From: Cytophagales bacterium Alg240-R148
GTDB lineage: Bacteria; Bacteroidota; Bacteroidia; Cytophagales; Cyclobacteriaceae
Direction of reading: 5' to 3'
Length of the DNA: 64,000 bases
Assembly (NCBI GenBank): GCA_900537185.1
Contig: LS999828.1
Location: forward strand, 560,706-624,705
Part shown: in pieces, positions 18,972-26,639 of the stretch
Layout of the letters: each line of letters begins with the position of its first letter
How positions within the stretch are numbered: position 1 is the first letter of the stretch
Program-made: the position numbers and the translations under genes
The notes under the pieces: model-generated
What the model saw: the letters and a program-made list of their open reading frames with translations, nothing else
Database searches by the model: none
What the model was told of the DNA's origin: nothing

Positions 18972-20045
18972 ATGCCTACCATTAAAGTTCTTATTGTTGA
19001 CGATTCTGCATTGGTTAGACAGGCTTTCACTAAAATCCTTAATAGTGAAACCGACATCGAGGTAATTGGTACGGCAAGCGACCCCTACATTGCTGTCAAT
19101 AAGATTCAAAAACAAAAACCCGATGTCATCACCCTCGACATAGAAATGCCCCGTATGGATGGATTGACATTTTTGAAAAAAATTATGAAACAAGCACCCA
19201 TGCCAGTTATTGTGGTATCTAATCAAACTTTAAAAGGTGCCAAGGTGGCTTTAAAAGCATTGGAATTGGGTGCAGTTGAGGTATTGACCAAACCCAATTT
19301 ATCCAACCAACAACACATTCTGGAATCCTCTATTCGATTAACCGACGCCATTCGATCGGCATATACTACTAAAAGAGCCAAAATATCGGTAAAAGCAGCC
19401 ACAATTGATACAGCCAACAAAAAAAAGGTTAAAACCATTAGCACGCCTGTTCATTTAGGTACCAAGGCCAATTTAAGTAAAGTGATTGTCATTGGAGCAT
19501 CTACAGGAGGTACAGAGGCAATTAAATCCTTTCTAGAAGCACTTCCAACTAAAATGCCACCCATATTAATTGTTCAACATATGCCGGAAAAGTTTACCCA
19601 CAGCTTTGCTACGCGCCTCAATGACAACTGTCAGTTAACAGTAAAGGAAGCAGAACAAGGAGATTTGGTGCAGGCCAACCATGTATACATTGCACCAGGC
19701 AACCACCACATGAAAGTAAAAAGCAACATGGGGCAACTTGTAATTGCCATAGAACAGGGCGAGTTTGTAAATCGGCACAGGCCATCCGTTGATGTTCTGT
19801 TCGAGTCGGTTGCGGAAGAAAGAGGAAAAAACACCGTAGCCATTATTATGACTGGAATGGGCAACGATGGAGCCAAAGGAATGCTCACCTTATTTCATAA
19901 AAAAGCGCAAACCATTGCCCAAGACGAAGCTTCTTCTATTGTGTATGGAATGCCAAAACAAGCGCTGTTATTGGGCGGTGTAAAAAACGTTTTGCCCTTA
20001 AAAGATATGGCCAAAGAAGTTTATGAATTGGTTAAATCTTCTTAA
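18972..20045 (+). CDS. cheB: CheB protein-glutamate methylesterase, canonical
   Basis: This 357-aa protein has an intact receiver (Asp10, Asp11, phospho-acceptor Asp56 in VITLDIEMPRMDG, Lys107-Pro), a linker, and a methylesterase domain. The domain has Ser177 (GASTGG), His203 (VQHMP) and Asp299 (GMGNDGA). It removes receptor methyl esters when phosphorylated by CheA. It is about the same length as the CheB-like protein at the start of the cluster, and its catalytic residues fall at identical positions, so the two are probably paralogues from duplication. It is the last gene of the run and its 3' end overlaps the opposing gene by 4 nt. Confidence 0.94.
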   Translation: MPTIKVLIVDDSALVRQAFTKILNSETDIEVIGTASDPYIAVNKIQKQKPDVITLDIEMPRMDGLTFLKKIMKQAPMPVIVVSNQTLKGAKVALKALELGAVEVLTKPNLSNQQHILESSIRLTDAIRSAYTTKRAKISVKAATIDTANKKKVKTISTPVHLGTKANLSKVIVIGASTGGTEAIKSFLEALPTKMPPILIVQHMPEKFTHSFATRLNDNCQLTVKEAEQGDLVQANHVYIAPGNHHMKVKSNMGQLVIAIEQGEFVNRHRPSVDVLFESVAEERGKNTVAIIMTGMGNDGAKGMLTLFHKKAQTIAQDEASSIVYGMPKQALLLGGVKNVLPLKDMAKEVYELVKSS

Positions 20046-20911
20046 AGATGAATGCCTAATCCGACTCCTGGGCCAGTAAGCAATACATTTATTTTATAAT
20101 CTTCGTTTCCAACAGATCCAAAATGATTGAGACTTAAAACCGTCCAACCCATTCTCAATGAGGTAGTTCTGCCAATTTTATAAAAACCATTTAGAACAAA
20201 CATACTAGAATACTTTTGTTCTTTGAGCAACCCTCCGTAATCTGCTTGGAACAATACTTTCCATCTTTTTTTTGTTACCTCTACATGCGCACCAATCAAA
20301 GGTTCTATCCATTTCGGGTTGATGTTGATGTTGATGTTGATGTCTAAAGGCACAAAACTAGACCGTATGAGCTGAGAATGTCCTCTAACACCTCCAAACC
20401 CAATTATTTCATATCTAAAATTGTTCTGGCTTTTTTTATCAAAAAATTTATATCCTACAGCCAAGCGCATGTTAAAGGTAGAAAATCTAGATTCTGCAAT
20501 ATTTTTATTATTCAAAACAAAGGTTACGTCGTCTCCTATGGATCCCATAACAGCATCCGTGAAAACCATAAATTTGCCTTTTTCATAGGAAATCTTGGTC
20601 AAATAGAAAAAGCGCAAATACCATTCATTTTTGAAGAGTTTTCTTAGGATGCTGCCATTGTTATCATCATCGGGGTCTCCTGGATCTCCTGGATCCCAGC
20701 CATCATCTGCCTCAAGATCTACATCCCCATAGGCAAAATCTCCGGCAAAACCTGGTACCCAAATTGGTACTTCAAAAACAAATGGTTTTTCTACATCAAA
20801 AGTTCTTAATGCCTTTTTCTGTTCTTTGGTTAATTTATTTTGTGCTCCAACTGAAACAACGGCCAATATAAAAAATGTTAATAAAACACTGAATTTCATT
20901 CCTTTGCGCAT
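20042..20911 (-). CDS. Predicted outer-membrane or secreted beta-rich protein
   Basis: This 289-aa protein has a signal peptide (n-region MRKGMKFS, hydrophobic core, cleavage near VGAQ). The mature part alternates hydrophobic and polar residues as in beta-barrel strands and ends GVGLGIHL. A Gly/Asp/Pro-rich acidic segment (GDPGDPDDDN, ~residues 75-85) and an (Ile-Asn) repeat encoded by a hexanucleotide repeat stand out. No family is recognised. The ATG at 20911 is used, not an in-frame TTG at 20917. It is convergent with cheB (4-nt overlap) and divergent from the TonB receptor. Confidence 0.7.
   Translation of the reverse strand: MRKGMKFSVLLTFFILAVVSVGAQNKLTKEQKKALRTFDVEKPFVFEVPIWVPGFAGDFAYGDVDLEADDGWDPGDPGDPDDDNNGSILRKLFKNEWYLRFFYLTKISYEKGKFMVFTDAVMGSIGDDVTFVLNNKNIAESRFSTFNMRLAVGYKFFDKKSQNNFRYEIIGFGGVRGHSQLIRSSFVPLDININININPKWIEPLIGAHVEVTKKRWKVLFQADYGGLLKEQKYSSMFVLNGFYKIGRTTSLRMGWTVLSLNHFGSVGNEDYKINVLLTGPGVGLGIHL
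20318..20343. repeat. Hexanucleotide tandem repeat (GTTGAT)4
   Basis: Four perfect copies of GTTGAT plus GT lie inside the predicted outer-membrane protein gene. Read on the coding strand they give an alternating Ile-Asn run. The unit is a multiple of three, so copy-number change would lengthen or shorten the protein by two residues without a frameshift. Confidence 0.9.
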
Positions 20912-21275
20912 TTTCAAAGCACAAAATTAATAATTTAATTTGTACCAATCTTATCCCTTATGTAAGAATTCATTAAAATTTGACCGCAATTCCATTCCAA
21001 CCTGAACAGATACAATTAAAAACATACATCATTTTATGGTTTTCATATAACTATATTAATACACCTTTACACTCTAGTTCAATTTTATCCCACCCATACA
21101 AGATGTTTAAGTACACTTTCAGATTATAAAATTTGGGTTTTTTACTACTTGCCAACCTATCGGTTCCCTAGCAATTGCAAATACTGCTCAAGTACTTTTT
21201 ACGTTAAGAATCAATTGATTATCTTATAGTTAACATACAAATTTGTGTGAACAACAATTCAACCCTTATTTGATT

Positions 21276-23465
21276 ATGAATAAAAGACTACTATTACCCG
21301 TTTTAGGTTTTCTACTATTGATTAGTGGAACGATACACGCGCAAGAAGAAGGAGATGATTTATTAGAGATGTCATTGGAAGACTTAATGAACATGGAAAT
21401 AGAATCCGCTTCTAAGAAAAAAGAAACAGTTTTTGAAGCACCACTTTCGTCTTATACAATTACCAGAGATGATATTGCCAACGCTGGCTCCACCAATATC
21501 GCAGAAGCATTGCGCTTGTGCCCAGAAGTTATTGTGCGAGAACAATCCAATGGTAACTACGATGTTTATTTAAGAGGATTTGACAATATTTCAAAATACA
21601 CCAACACCATTGACCAGCTCAATACGCTTACTTTGGTTATGATAGATAGCAGGCCGGTTTTCAGTTATAATAGAGGTGGTGTTTTTTGGGAAACCCTACC
21701 AATTGGAATTGGAGATGTTGAAAAAATAGAAATTGTACGCGGACCTAGCGCACCGTTGTTTGGCCCTAACGCAGTAACAGGCGTCATCAACATTATGACC
21801 AACAGAGCCGAACACGATGGCGTAAATGTATATGCAGATGTTCAAACAGGTTCTGCTACCACTACCATTGCCAACGGATCTGTAGCGCTCCAACCGTCTG
21901 ACAAAGTTAGTTTTGGTGTTTCTTACAATGCGCAGTTCAGAGATCGGTATACGACCGATTACTACGAATACGAAAGGGATATCATGGTGCAAAAACCATC
22001 CGATTTAATGGTTTTCACAACACCAAAAGGCCCTCTGCAAGATGCCGACATAAAATACTATGACCCTAAATTGGCGCTCAGACAGAATGGTGTAAATGGT
22101 TATGCACAGTTTACTCCTAATGATAAAACCATATTGGACGTTGCTTTTGGCTGGCAAAAAAACGAATCGCAACTGGCCCGTCTCAACCACAGCGCCACAC
22201 CAATGGCCATGAATACCAATGAATCTTGGTACGGTAATTTAAATGCTACAATTGGTAATTTATCAGCAAGAGTATCTTATAATTCGGGCGAAGCTGAATT
22301 GAGTATCGGAAGTTCTGCCATTAATACTCAATACAAATACCGCATCTCTGATATATTGGCAGAATATGAATTTAATTTAGGAGATAAATTTAGTATAACT
22401 CCAGGAATTAACCTTCAGCAGTCTATTTATGATGACAACAAAGAAGGTTTTATTAACGGAGAAAAAACGCTCAGCAACTACGCGGGTTCTGTTCGCGCCA
22501 ATTGGACTCCACTAGAAAAACTTAGAATAGTAGCGGGTTTGAGGGGAGACAAATTTACGGATATAGACGATACTTACTTGTCTTATCAGTTTGCGACCAC
22601 TTACAAAATTTCAGAGAAATTTTTAGTTAGAGGTATTGTTTCTAAATCCAATAGTGGTGCTTTTATTGTACCTCAAAACATTGACCTAGCGGTTTCCGTT
22701 CCTCCTTCTCAACAACTGCCTTTCACCTACAACCAAGACTTTGTAGGCAACAGCGATATTAAATTAGCTGCTGTAACCATGGTCGAACTAGGGTTAAGAG
22801 CAAAACCAGCTGAAAATTTCCATTTGGATTTTAATGTGTTTGTGCAAAGGTTAAAAGACACCAACTTATTGGCTCTGACCAATGTTGACAATCAAATTTT
22901 TACTCCGGACAATCAAATAACTTTGACCAGTCAATTTGCAAATATGCCTACGGAGGCCAACCAAACTGGTTTGTCGTTATCTGCTAACTGGGTACCAAGT
23001 GAAAAGTGGCAAATCAAACCATTTATCGCTTGGCAAAATACAGAAATTACAAATTTTCCATCTGACACTAAAAGCAAACAAGCAGACGACAACCTTCCTC
23101 CATTTTTAGGTGGACAAACAGGGTTGCACACAGAAAATGTTTCGGATGTAGACCATACTTCTACACCTTCTGTATATGGCGGGTTTTATGCCAACTTTAT
23201 GGCTAGTTCAAAATTAAACTTCAACTTAAATGCATATTTCTTAGGAGACCATGTTCAAACCCACAGCATGGATTTGGAACGAGACAGCGATTTTGGTAAA
23301 ATTGACAGTAAATTTTTGTTAAACGCCAAAATAAGCTACCAAGTAGTTGATCCACTTCAGGTTTATGTAAACGCAAGAAACTTTCTTGGAGCTACTTCTA
23401 GGGAGTTTTATGGTACAGACGAGACCGCCGGTCTTTTCTTAGTGGGCCTAAAATTTGGTTTGTAA
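21276..23465 (+). CDS. TonB-dependent outer-membrane receptor
   Basis: The 729-aa product has a signal peptide (cleaved near HAQ), an acidic N-terminal stretch with MSLEDLMNMEIESASKK as a TonB-box-like lead, a plug domain and a ~22-strand barrel. The plug shows APLSSYTITRDDIANAGSTN, then EIVRGPSAPLFGPNAVTGVINI. It imports a substrate such as a siderophore, vitamin or glycan using TonB/ExbB/ExbD energy. There is no N-terminal carboxypeptidase-like domain and no SusD partner, so it is not a classical SusC. The start at 21276 is preferred to an upstream in-frame GTG because the signal peptide begins there. Confidence 0.92.
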   Translation: MNKRLLLPVLGFLLLISGTIHAQEEGDDLLEMSLEDLMNMEIESASKKKETVFEAPLSSYTITRDDIANAGSTNIAEALRLCPEVIVREQSNGNYDVYLRGFDNISKYTNTIDQLNTLTLVMIDSRPVFSYNRGGVFWETLPIGIGDVEKIEIVRGPSAPLFGPNAVTGVINIMTNRAEHDGVNVYADVQTGSATTTIANGSVALQPSDKVSFGVSYNAQFRDRYTTDYYEYERDIMVQKPSDLMVFTTPKGPLQDADIKYYDPKLALRQNGVNGYAQFTPNDKTILDVAFGWQKNESQLARLNHSATPMAMNTNESWYGNLNATIGNLSARVSYNSGEAELSIGSSAINTQYKYRISDILAEYEFNLGDKFSITPGINLQQSIYDDNKEGFINGEKTLSNYAGSVRANWTPLEKLRIVAGLRGDKFTDIDDTYLSYQFATTYKISEKFLVRGIVSKSNSGAFIVPQNIDLAVSVPPSQQLPFTYNQDFVGNSDIKLAAVTMVELGLRAKPAENFHLDFNVFVQRLKDTNLLALTNVDNQIFTPDNQITLTSQFANMPTEANQTGLSLSANWVPSEKWQIKPFIAWQNTEITNFPSDTKSKQADDNLPPFLGGQTGLHTENVSDVDHTSTPSVYGGFYANFMASSKLNFNLNAYFLGDHVQTHSMDLERDSDFGKIDSKFLLNAKISYQVVDPLQVYVNARNFLGATSREFYGTDETAGLFLVGLKFGL

Positions 23466-23490
23466 AAAGCTTTATAGCTATTTAAAAAAC

Positions 23491-23530
23491 AAAAAAGAGG
23501 GTTCCGCAACTGCGGTGCCCTCTTTTTTTT
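23491..23530 (+). terminator. Terminator after the TonB receptor, probably bidirectional
   Basis: A stem formed by AGAGGG (23496-23501) and CCCTCT (23518-23523), extended by inner CCGC/GCGG pairing, is followed by a T-run and preceded by an A-run. It therefore can also serve the opposing lipoprotein gene ending at 23552. Confidence 0.85.
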
Positions 23531-23551
23531 GCTATATAAACTCAAAAGTAT

Positions 23552-23941
23552 TCAATTTGTGGAGGTTTTGCTACCGCTACAAAACTTCAATAAAGCCTCG
23601 CAATAGTCGCTGCCCAATAAATTAACATCGGGTCGGTGGTGCAATAAGTCGTTGACTCGGTATACCACTTTACAATTCGACAATTCTTTACAAATTTCGT
23701 CTACAGGGCCCCATGCATAATTGCATGTTCCTATTTTATTGCCACATGTATCAAAAATGTAACTACCCCCGTCGTATACCAAATAAGAAACAACATAAAC
23801 AGTATCTTGTTCCAATTCGCACCAACTAATTTCATTAAAAGGAACCTCCATACCACAATTTGGGTCTGTTGGTACTTTGTTTATTGCGTCTTTAGAACAA
23901 GCCATAAACAAAAGGATCATAACAAAAGAGGCGTATTTCAT
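23552..23941 (-). CDS. Small lipoprotein of unknown function
   Basis: This 129-aa protein has a lipoprotein signal peptide whose lipobox is FMAC at residues ~12-15, so it is predicted to be lipidated and anchored to the inner or outer membrane. The mature part has eight or so cysteines (CGMEVPF, WCELEQD, CGNKIGTC, CKVVYR, CEALLKFC), consistent with disulfide bonds in the periplasm or on the surface. No family is recognised. It stands alone between the receptor terminator and the LytTR regulator. Confidence 0.72.
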   Translation of the reverse strand: MKYASFVMILLFMACSKDAINKVPTDPNCGMEVPFNEISWCELEQDTVYVVSYLVYDGGSYIFDTCGNKIGTCNYAWGPVDEICKELSNCKVVYRVNDLLHHRPDVNLLGSDYCEALLKFCSGSKTSTN

Positions 23942-24050
23942 GTTGCAAGCAGTTGGTTGTATTATTTAGACCCACAAAGGTCGAGAATGGTTGAAATAAT
24001 AGGAATAAAAACCAAAAAAATTCAAATAAACCCTTGTAGTGGGGGCCTTC

Positions 24051-24755
24051 TTATTTAGAAAGATGAAGACTTTGCACCACTTTATTTCTATAAGACTTTG
24101 CTATGGGCACCACGTGTTGTCCAATAAAAATCTCATTGCCTTCAATATTTTTAATGTGCTTTTTAACTACTGCAAAAGATTTATGGGTTTGCAGTAGGTC
24201 TATTGAGTCCAACATAGTAAAAAGATCGGAAAACTTTTCTCTTATGGTAATGGTAGCTTCCGCAGTTACTACTTTGCTGTAATTCCCAGAGGCCTCAATG
24301 TACCAAACAGAATCTAAGAAAACTTGCGTATATTTCTTATTGCTACGCAAGAAAACACTTTGTTGTCCTTTTGCATCTTGTAGGTTTTGGCCTGTGGTTG
24401 GTTTGCTAATAAATTCAGCTGTTTTATTTACAGCTTTTAAAAAGCGCTCCAAACTAAAAGGTTTAAGGAGATAGTCGACAACGTTTAAATCAAAAGCCTC
24501 CAATGCAAATTCTTGGTAGGCCGTTGTAACAATAGTCAATGGTGGGTTGGGTAAGGTTTTCAAAAAGTCAAACCCTTTTAATCTGGGCATATTAATATCC
24601 AAAAATATTAAATCTACAGAATGTTGGTTTAAATACTCTATAGCTTCTAATGCCGAATAACAATTTTTTTGTAATTCTAAATTGGGAAGCATATCGCAGT
24701 ATTCCATTATGATGCGGTGCGCTATGGCTTCATCATCTATTATCAAATATTTCAT
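24051..24755 (-). CDS. LytTR-family response regulator
   Basis: This 234-aa two-domain regulator has a receiver with phospho-acceptor Asp53 in LIFLDINMPRLKGFDFL and Lys-Pro at LLKPF. A LytTR DNA-binding domain (~135-232) follows, with the characteristic KKYTQVFLDSVWYIEASGNY and QTHKSFAVVKKHI segments. LytTR proteins bind short repeats upstream of target genes. It overlaps the kinase gene by 4 nt (ATGA), so the two form one unit. The divergent ABC transporter is the most likely target, from gene order alone. Confidence 0.92.
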   Translation of the reverse strand: MKYLIIDDEAIAHRIIMEYCDMLPNLELQKNCYSALEAIEYLNQHSVDLIFLDINMPRLKGFDFLKTLPNPPLTIVTTAYQEFALEAFDLNVVDYLLKPFSLERFLKAVNKTAEFISKPTTGQNLQDAKGQQSVFLRSNKKYTQVFLDSVWYIEASGNYSKVVTAEATITIREKFSDLFTMLDSIDLLQTHKSFAVVKKHIKNIEGNEIFIGQHVVPIAKSYRNKVVQSLHLSK

Positions 24756-25531
24756 GCCTTCAATTTAATTTGCAATTTGGCTTTATAAACATTTGCATCG
24801 ACTTCGAAGGTTAAAATATGCCGTTTAGGGTATACCAACTCCAACCTTCTTTTTAAATTTTCTAATCCAATGCCTTTGGCAGTTGCCCCTTCTTCTACTT
24901 CGTAGTTGTTTTCAACAGTAAATACCAATTCTTGCTCCGTAGATCCAAGATATATATGAATATAAGCTCCTTTTTCCATGTTTTCAAGCCCATGCTTGAA
25001 AGCATTCTCTACCAATATAATAAAAAGTAAAGGCATTATTTGTTGGCTTTCGTTCCCTACATCCTGCGAAAACTGTACATCACTCTGCTTGTGGTACCGC
25101 ATTTTTTGCAGTTCTATGTAGTGCTTTAAATATTCAATTTCTTGCCCTAGGGTAACGCGGTCCTTTTGCCCTTCGTAGATGCTATAGCGCATCATATCCG
25201 ATAATTTTAATACCATTTTCCTGGCGACAGAATCCTTTTCCATTAAGCCGTATAAATTGTTCATGGTGTTAAAAAAAAAGTGGGGATTGACCTGGCTTTT
25301 CAAATGGAGTAATTCAGTTTTGGCTTTTTCATTTTTCAATCGGATTAAAAACTGAATCTGTCGGATTATCCAGATAATTAATAAAAGAATAAAAAACAGA
25401 AAATAGGCCAAAATAAACTCCGGTTCAATGTTGTCATTGAATAGAATTACAAAAACAAGTCCTGTCAATACAACCAACCTAAACACCCATTTGGGCAACT
25501 TCCCTATACCATTCCTTATTTTCTTTAACAT
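24752..25531 (-). CDS. LytS-type membrane sensor histidine kinase
   Basis: This 259-aa kinase has two N-terminal membrane helices (~17-33 and ~36-57), a coiled linker and a His_kinase domain. The phospho-acceptor His84 lies in QVNPHFFFNTMNNLY, the LytS/YehU-type H-box. The ATPase domain shows LVENAFKHGLE and KGIGLENLKRRL. The loop between the helices is very short, so it may sense membrane or cytosolic state. The ATG at 25531 is used instead of an in-frame TTG at 25537. The kinase is divergent from the ABC transporter with a 203-nt intergenic region. Confidence 0.9.
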   Translation of the reverse strand: MLKKIRNGIGKLPKWVFRLVVLTGLVFVILFNDNIEPEFILAYFLFFILLLIIWIIRQIQFLIRLKNEKAKTELLHLKSQVNPHFFFNTMNNLYGLMEKDSVARKMVLKLSDMMRYSIYEGQKDRVTLGQEIEYLKHYIELQKMRYHKQSDVQFSQDVGNESQQIMPLLFIILVENAFKHGLENMEKGAYIHIYLGSTEQELVFTVENNYEVEEGATAKGIGLENLKRRLELVYPKRHILTFEVDANVYKAKLQIKLKA

Positions 25532-25704
25532 ATTCAATATTAAATAATTCTTAGGCTACCAACAAACAAGTGGATGAACAACCTCCCTGTGGGGACAACA
25601 CGTACCAAAACTGGGACAAAACCTTATTACGTCTTGTTCTCGTCTAACCATCCCTGAAACATACCCTATTATCCCATTTTTTAGTTATAAAAAAGGAGAT
25701 TCTA

Positions 25705-25726
25705 TAGGTTTGATTTTATTCAAACC
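25705..25726. promoter_or_regulatory. Palindrome overlapping a Bacteroidota-type -7 element upstream of the ABC operon
   Basis: TAGGTTTG at 25705-25712 matches the TAnnTTTG -7 box of Bacteroidota sigma-ABfr promoters and lies 22 nt before the ATP-binding gene. A perfect 7-bp inverted repeat, GGTTTGA (25707-25713) and TCAAACC (25720-25726) with a 6-nt spacer, overlaps it. This could be an operator controlling the transporter or an RNA hairpin in the leader. No convincing -33 TTTG was found, so the promoter call is tentative. Confidence 0.35.
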
Positions 25727-25734
25727 CCAACGAT

Positions 25735-26607
25735 ATGAGTGCATTAAAAATTTCGAATCTATCCAAAACTTATGCCAATGGTGTAAAAGCATTGAACGGC
25801 ATTACACTGGACATTCCTATAGGGCTTTTCGGGCTTCTAGGGCCCAATGGCGCAGGGAAGTCTACTCTAATGCGAACCTTGGCTACCTTGCAAGTAGCAG
25901 ATGCTGGCAGCATATACTTGGGGCCTCTGAATGTATTGGAGGAAAAACAAGAAATAAGAAAGGTTTTAGGGTACCTACCGCAGGAATTTGGTCTTTATCC
26001 TAAAATAACCGCAGAAGATTTGCTCCACCACTTGGCAATCTTAAAGGGAATTACCCACAAAGGTACCCGCAAAGCGCTGGTGCAAGAACTACTGCATAAA
26101 ACCAATTTATACGAAAAGAAAAAACACTACCTAGGAAGCTTTTCTGGAGGTATGAAACAGCGGTTTGGTATTGCCCAAGCTTTGTTATCCAACCCCAAAT
26201 TACTCATAGTAGATGAGCCAACCGCCGGGTTGGACCCAATGGAAAGAAATCGGTTTTACAATTTATTATCTGCTTTAGGCGAAGATACCATCGTAATTTT
26301 GTCTACCCACATTGTTGAAGATGTGAAAGAATTGTGCCCAGAAATGGCCATCATCAACCAGGGAAAAGTACTAATGAAGGGCAATCCAATAACCGCCATG
26401 GAGGAATTAAATGGTAGGTTGTACCAAAAATCAATTCCAAAAAATGAATTAGAAGATTACAAAACAGCATTCCACGTTATTGCGGACAAATATTACCTAG
26501 GGCAACCTGTTATTAGCATCCTAAGTGACATCGACCCTGGAGATGGCTTTGTTGCTATTGCAGCAGGGTTGGAAGAGCTCTATTTCTCCCATATCCAAAC
26601 TAAATAA
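25735..26607 (+). CDS. ABC transporter ATP-binding protein
   Basis: The 290-aa ATPase has Walker A at GPNGAGKS (residues 36-43), Q-loop in GYLPQEFGL, signature FSGGMKQR, Walker B LLIVDEPTAGLDP and the switch His in LSTHIVED. It belongs to the ABC-2 (CcmA/NatA-like) exporters. It lies 32 nt before the large permease/peptidase fusion, with which it should assemble, and diverges from a LytR/LytS-type pair that may regulate it. Confidence 0.93.
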   Translation: MSALKISNLSKTYANGVKALNGITLDIPIGLFGLLGPNGAGKSTLMRTLATLQVADAGSIYLGPLNVLEEKQEIRKVLGYLPQEFGLYPKITAEDLLHHLAILKGITHKGTRKALVQELLHKTNLYEKKKHYLGSFSGGMKQRFGIAQALLSNPKLLIVDEPTAGLDPMERNRFYNLLSALGEDTIVILSTHIVEDVKELCPEMAIINQGKVLMKGNPITAMEELNGRLYQKSIPKNELEDYKTAFHVIADKYYLGQPVISILSDIDPGDGFVAIAAGLEELYFSHIQTK

Positions 26608-26639
26608 GCCTTTCAATTAATATTATAAACAAACAAAGC

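Noticed and set aside
20318-20343. CRISPR-like repeat
   Set aside because: A short tandem hexamer with no spacers, inside a coding gene. No CRISPR array was seen anywhere in the window.
21120-21260. Promoter-like TATAAAATTTG before the TonB receptor
   Set aside because: Spacing within the element is one base off the TAnnTTTG pattern and no matching -33 box was found.
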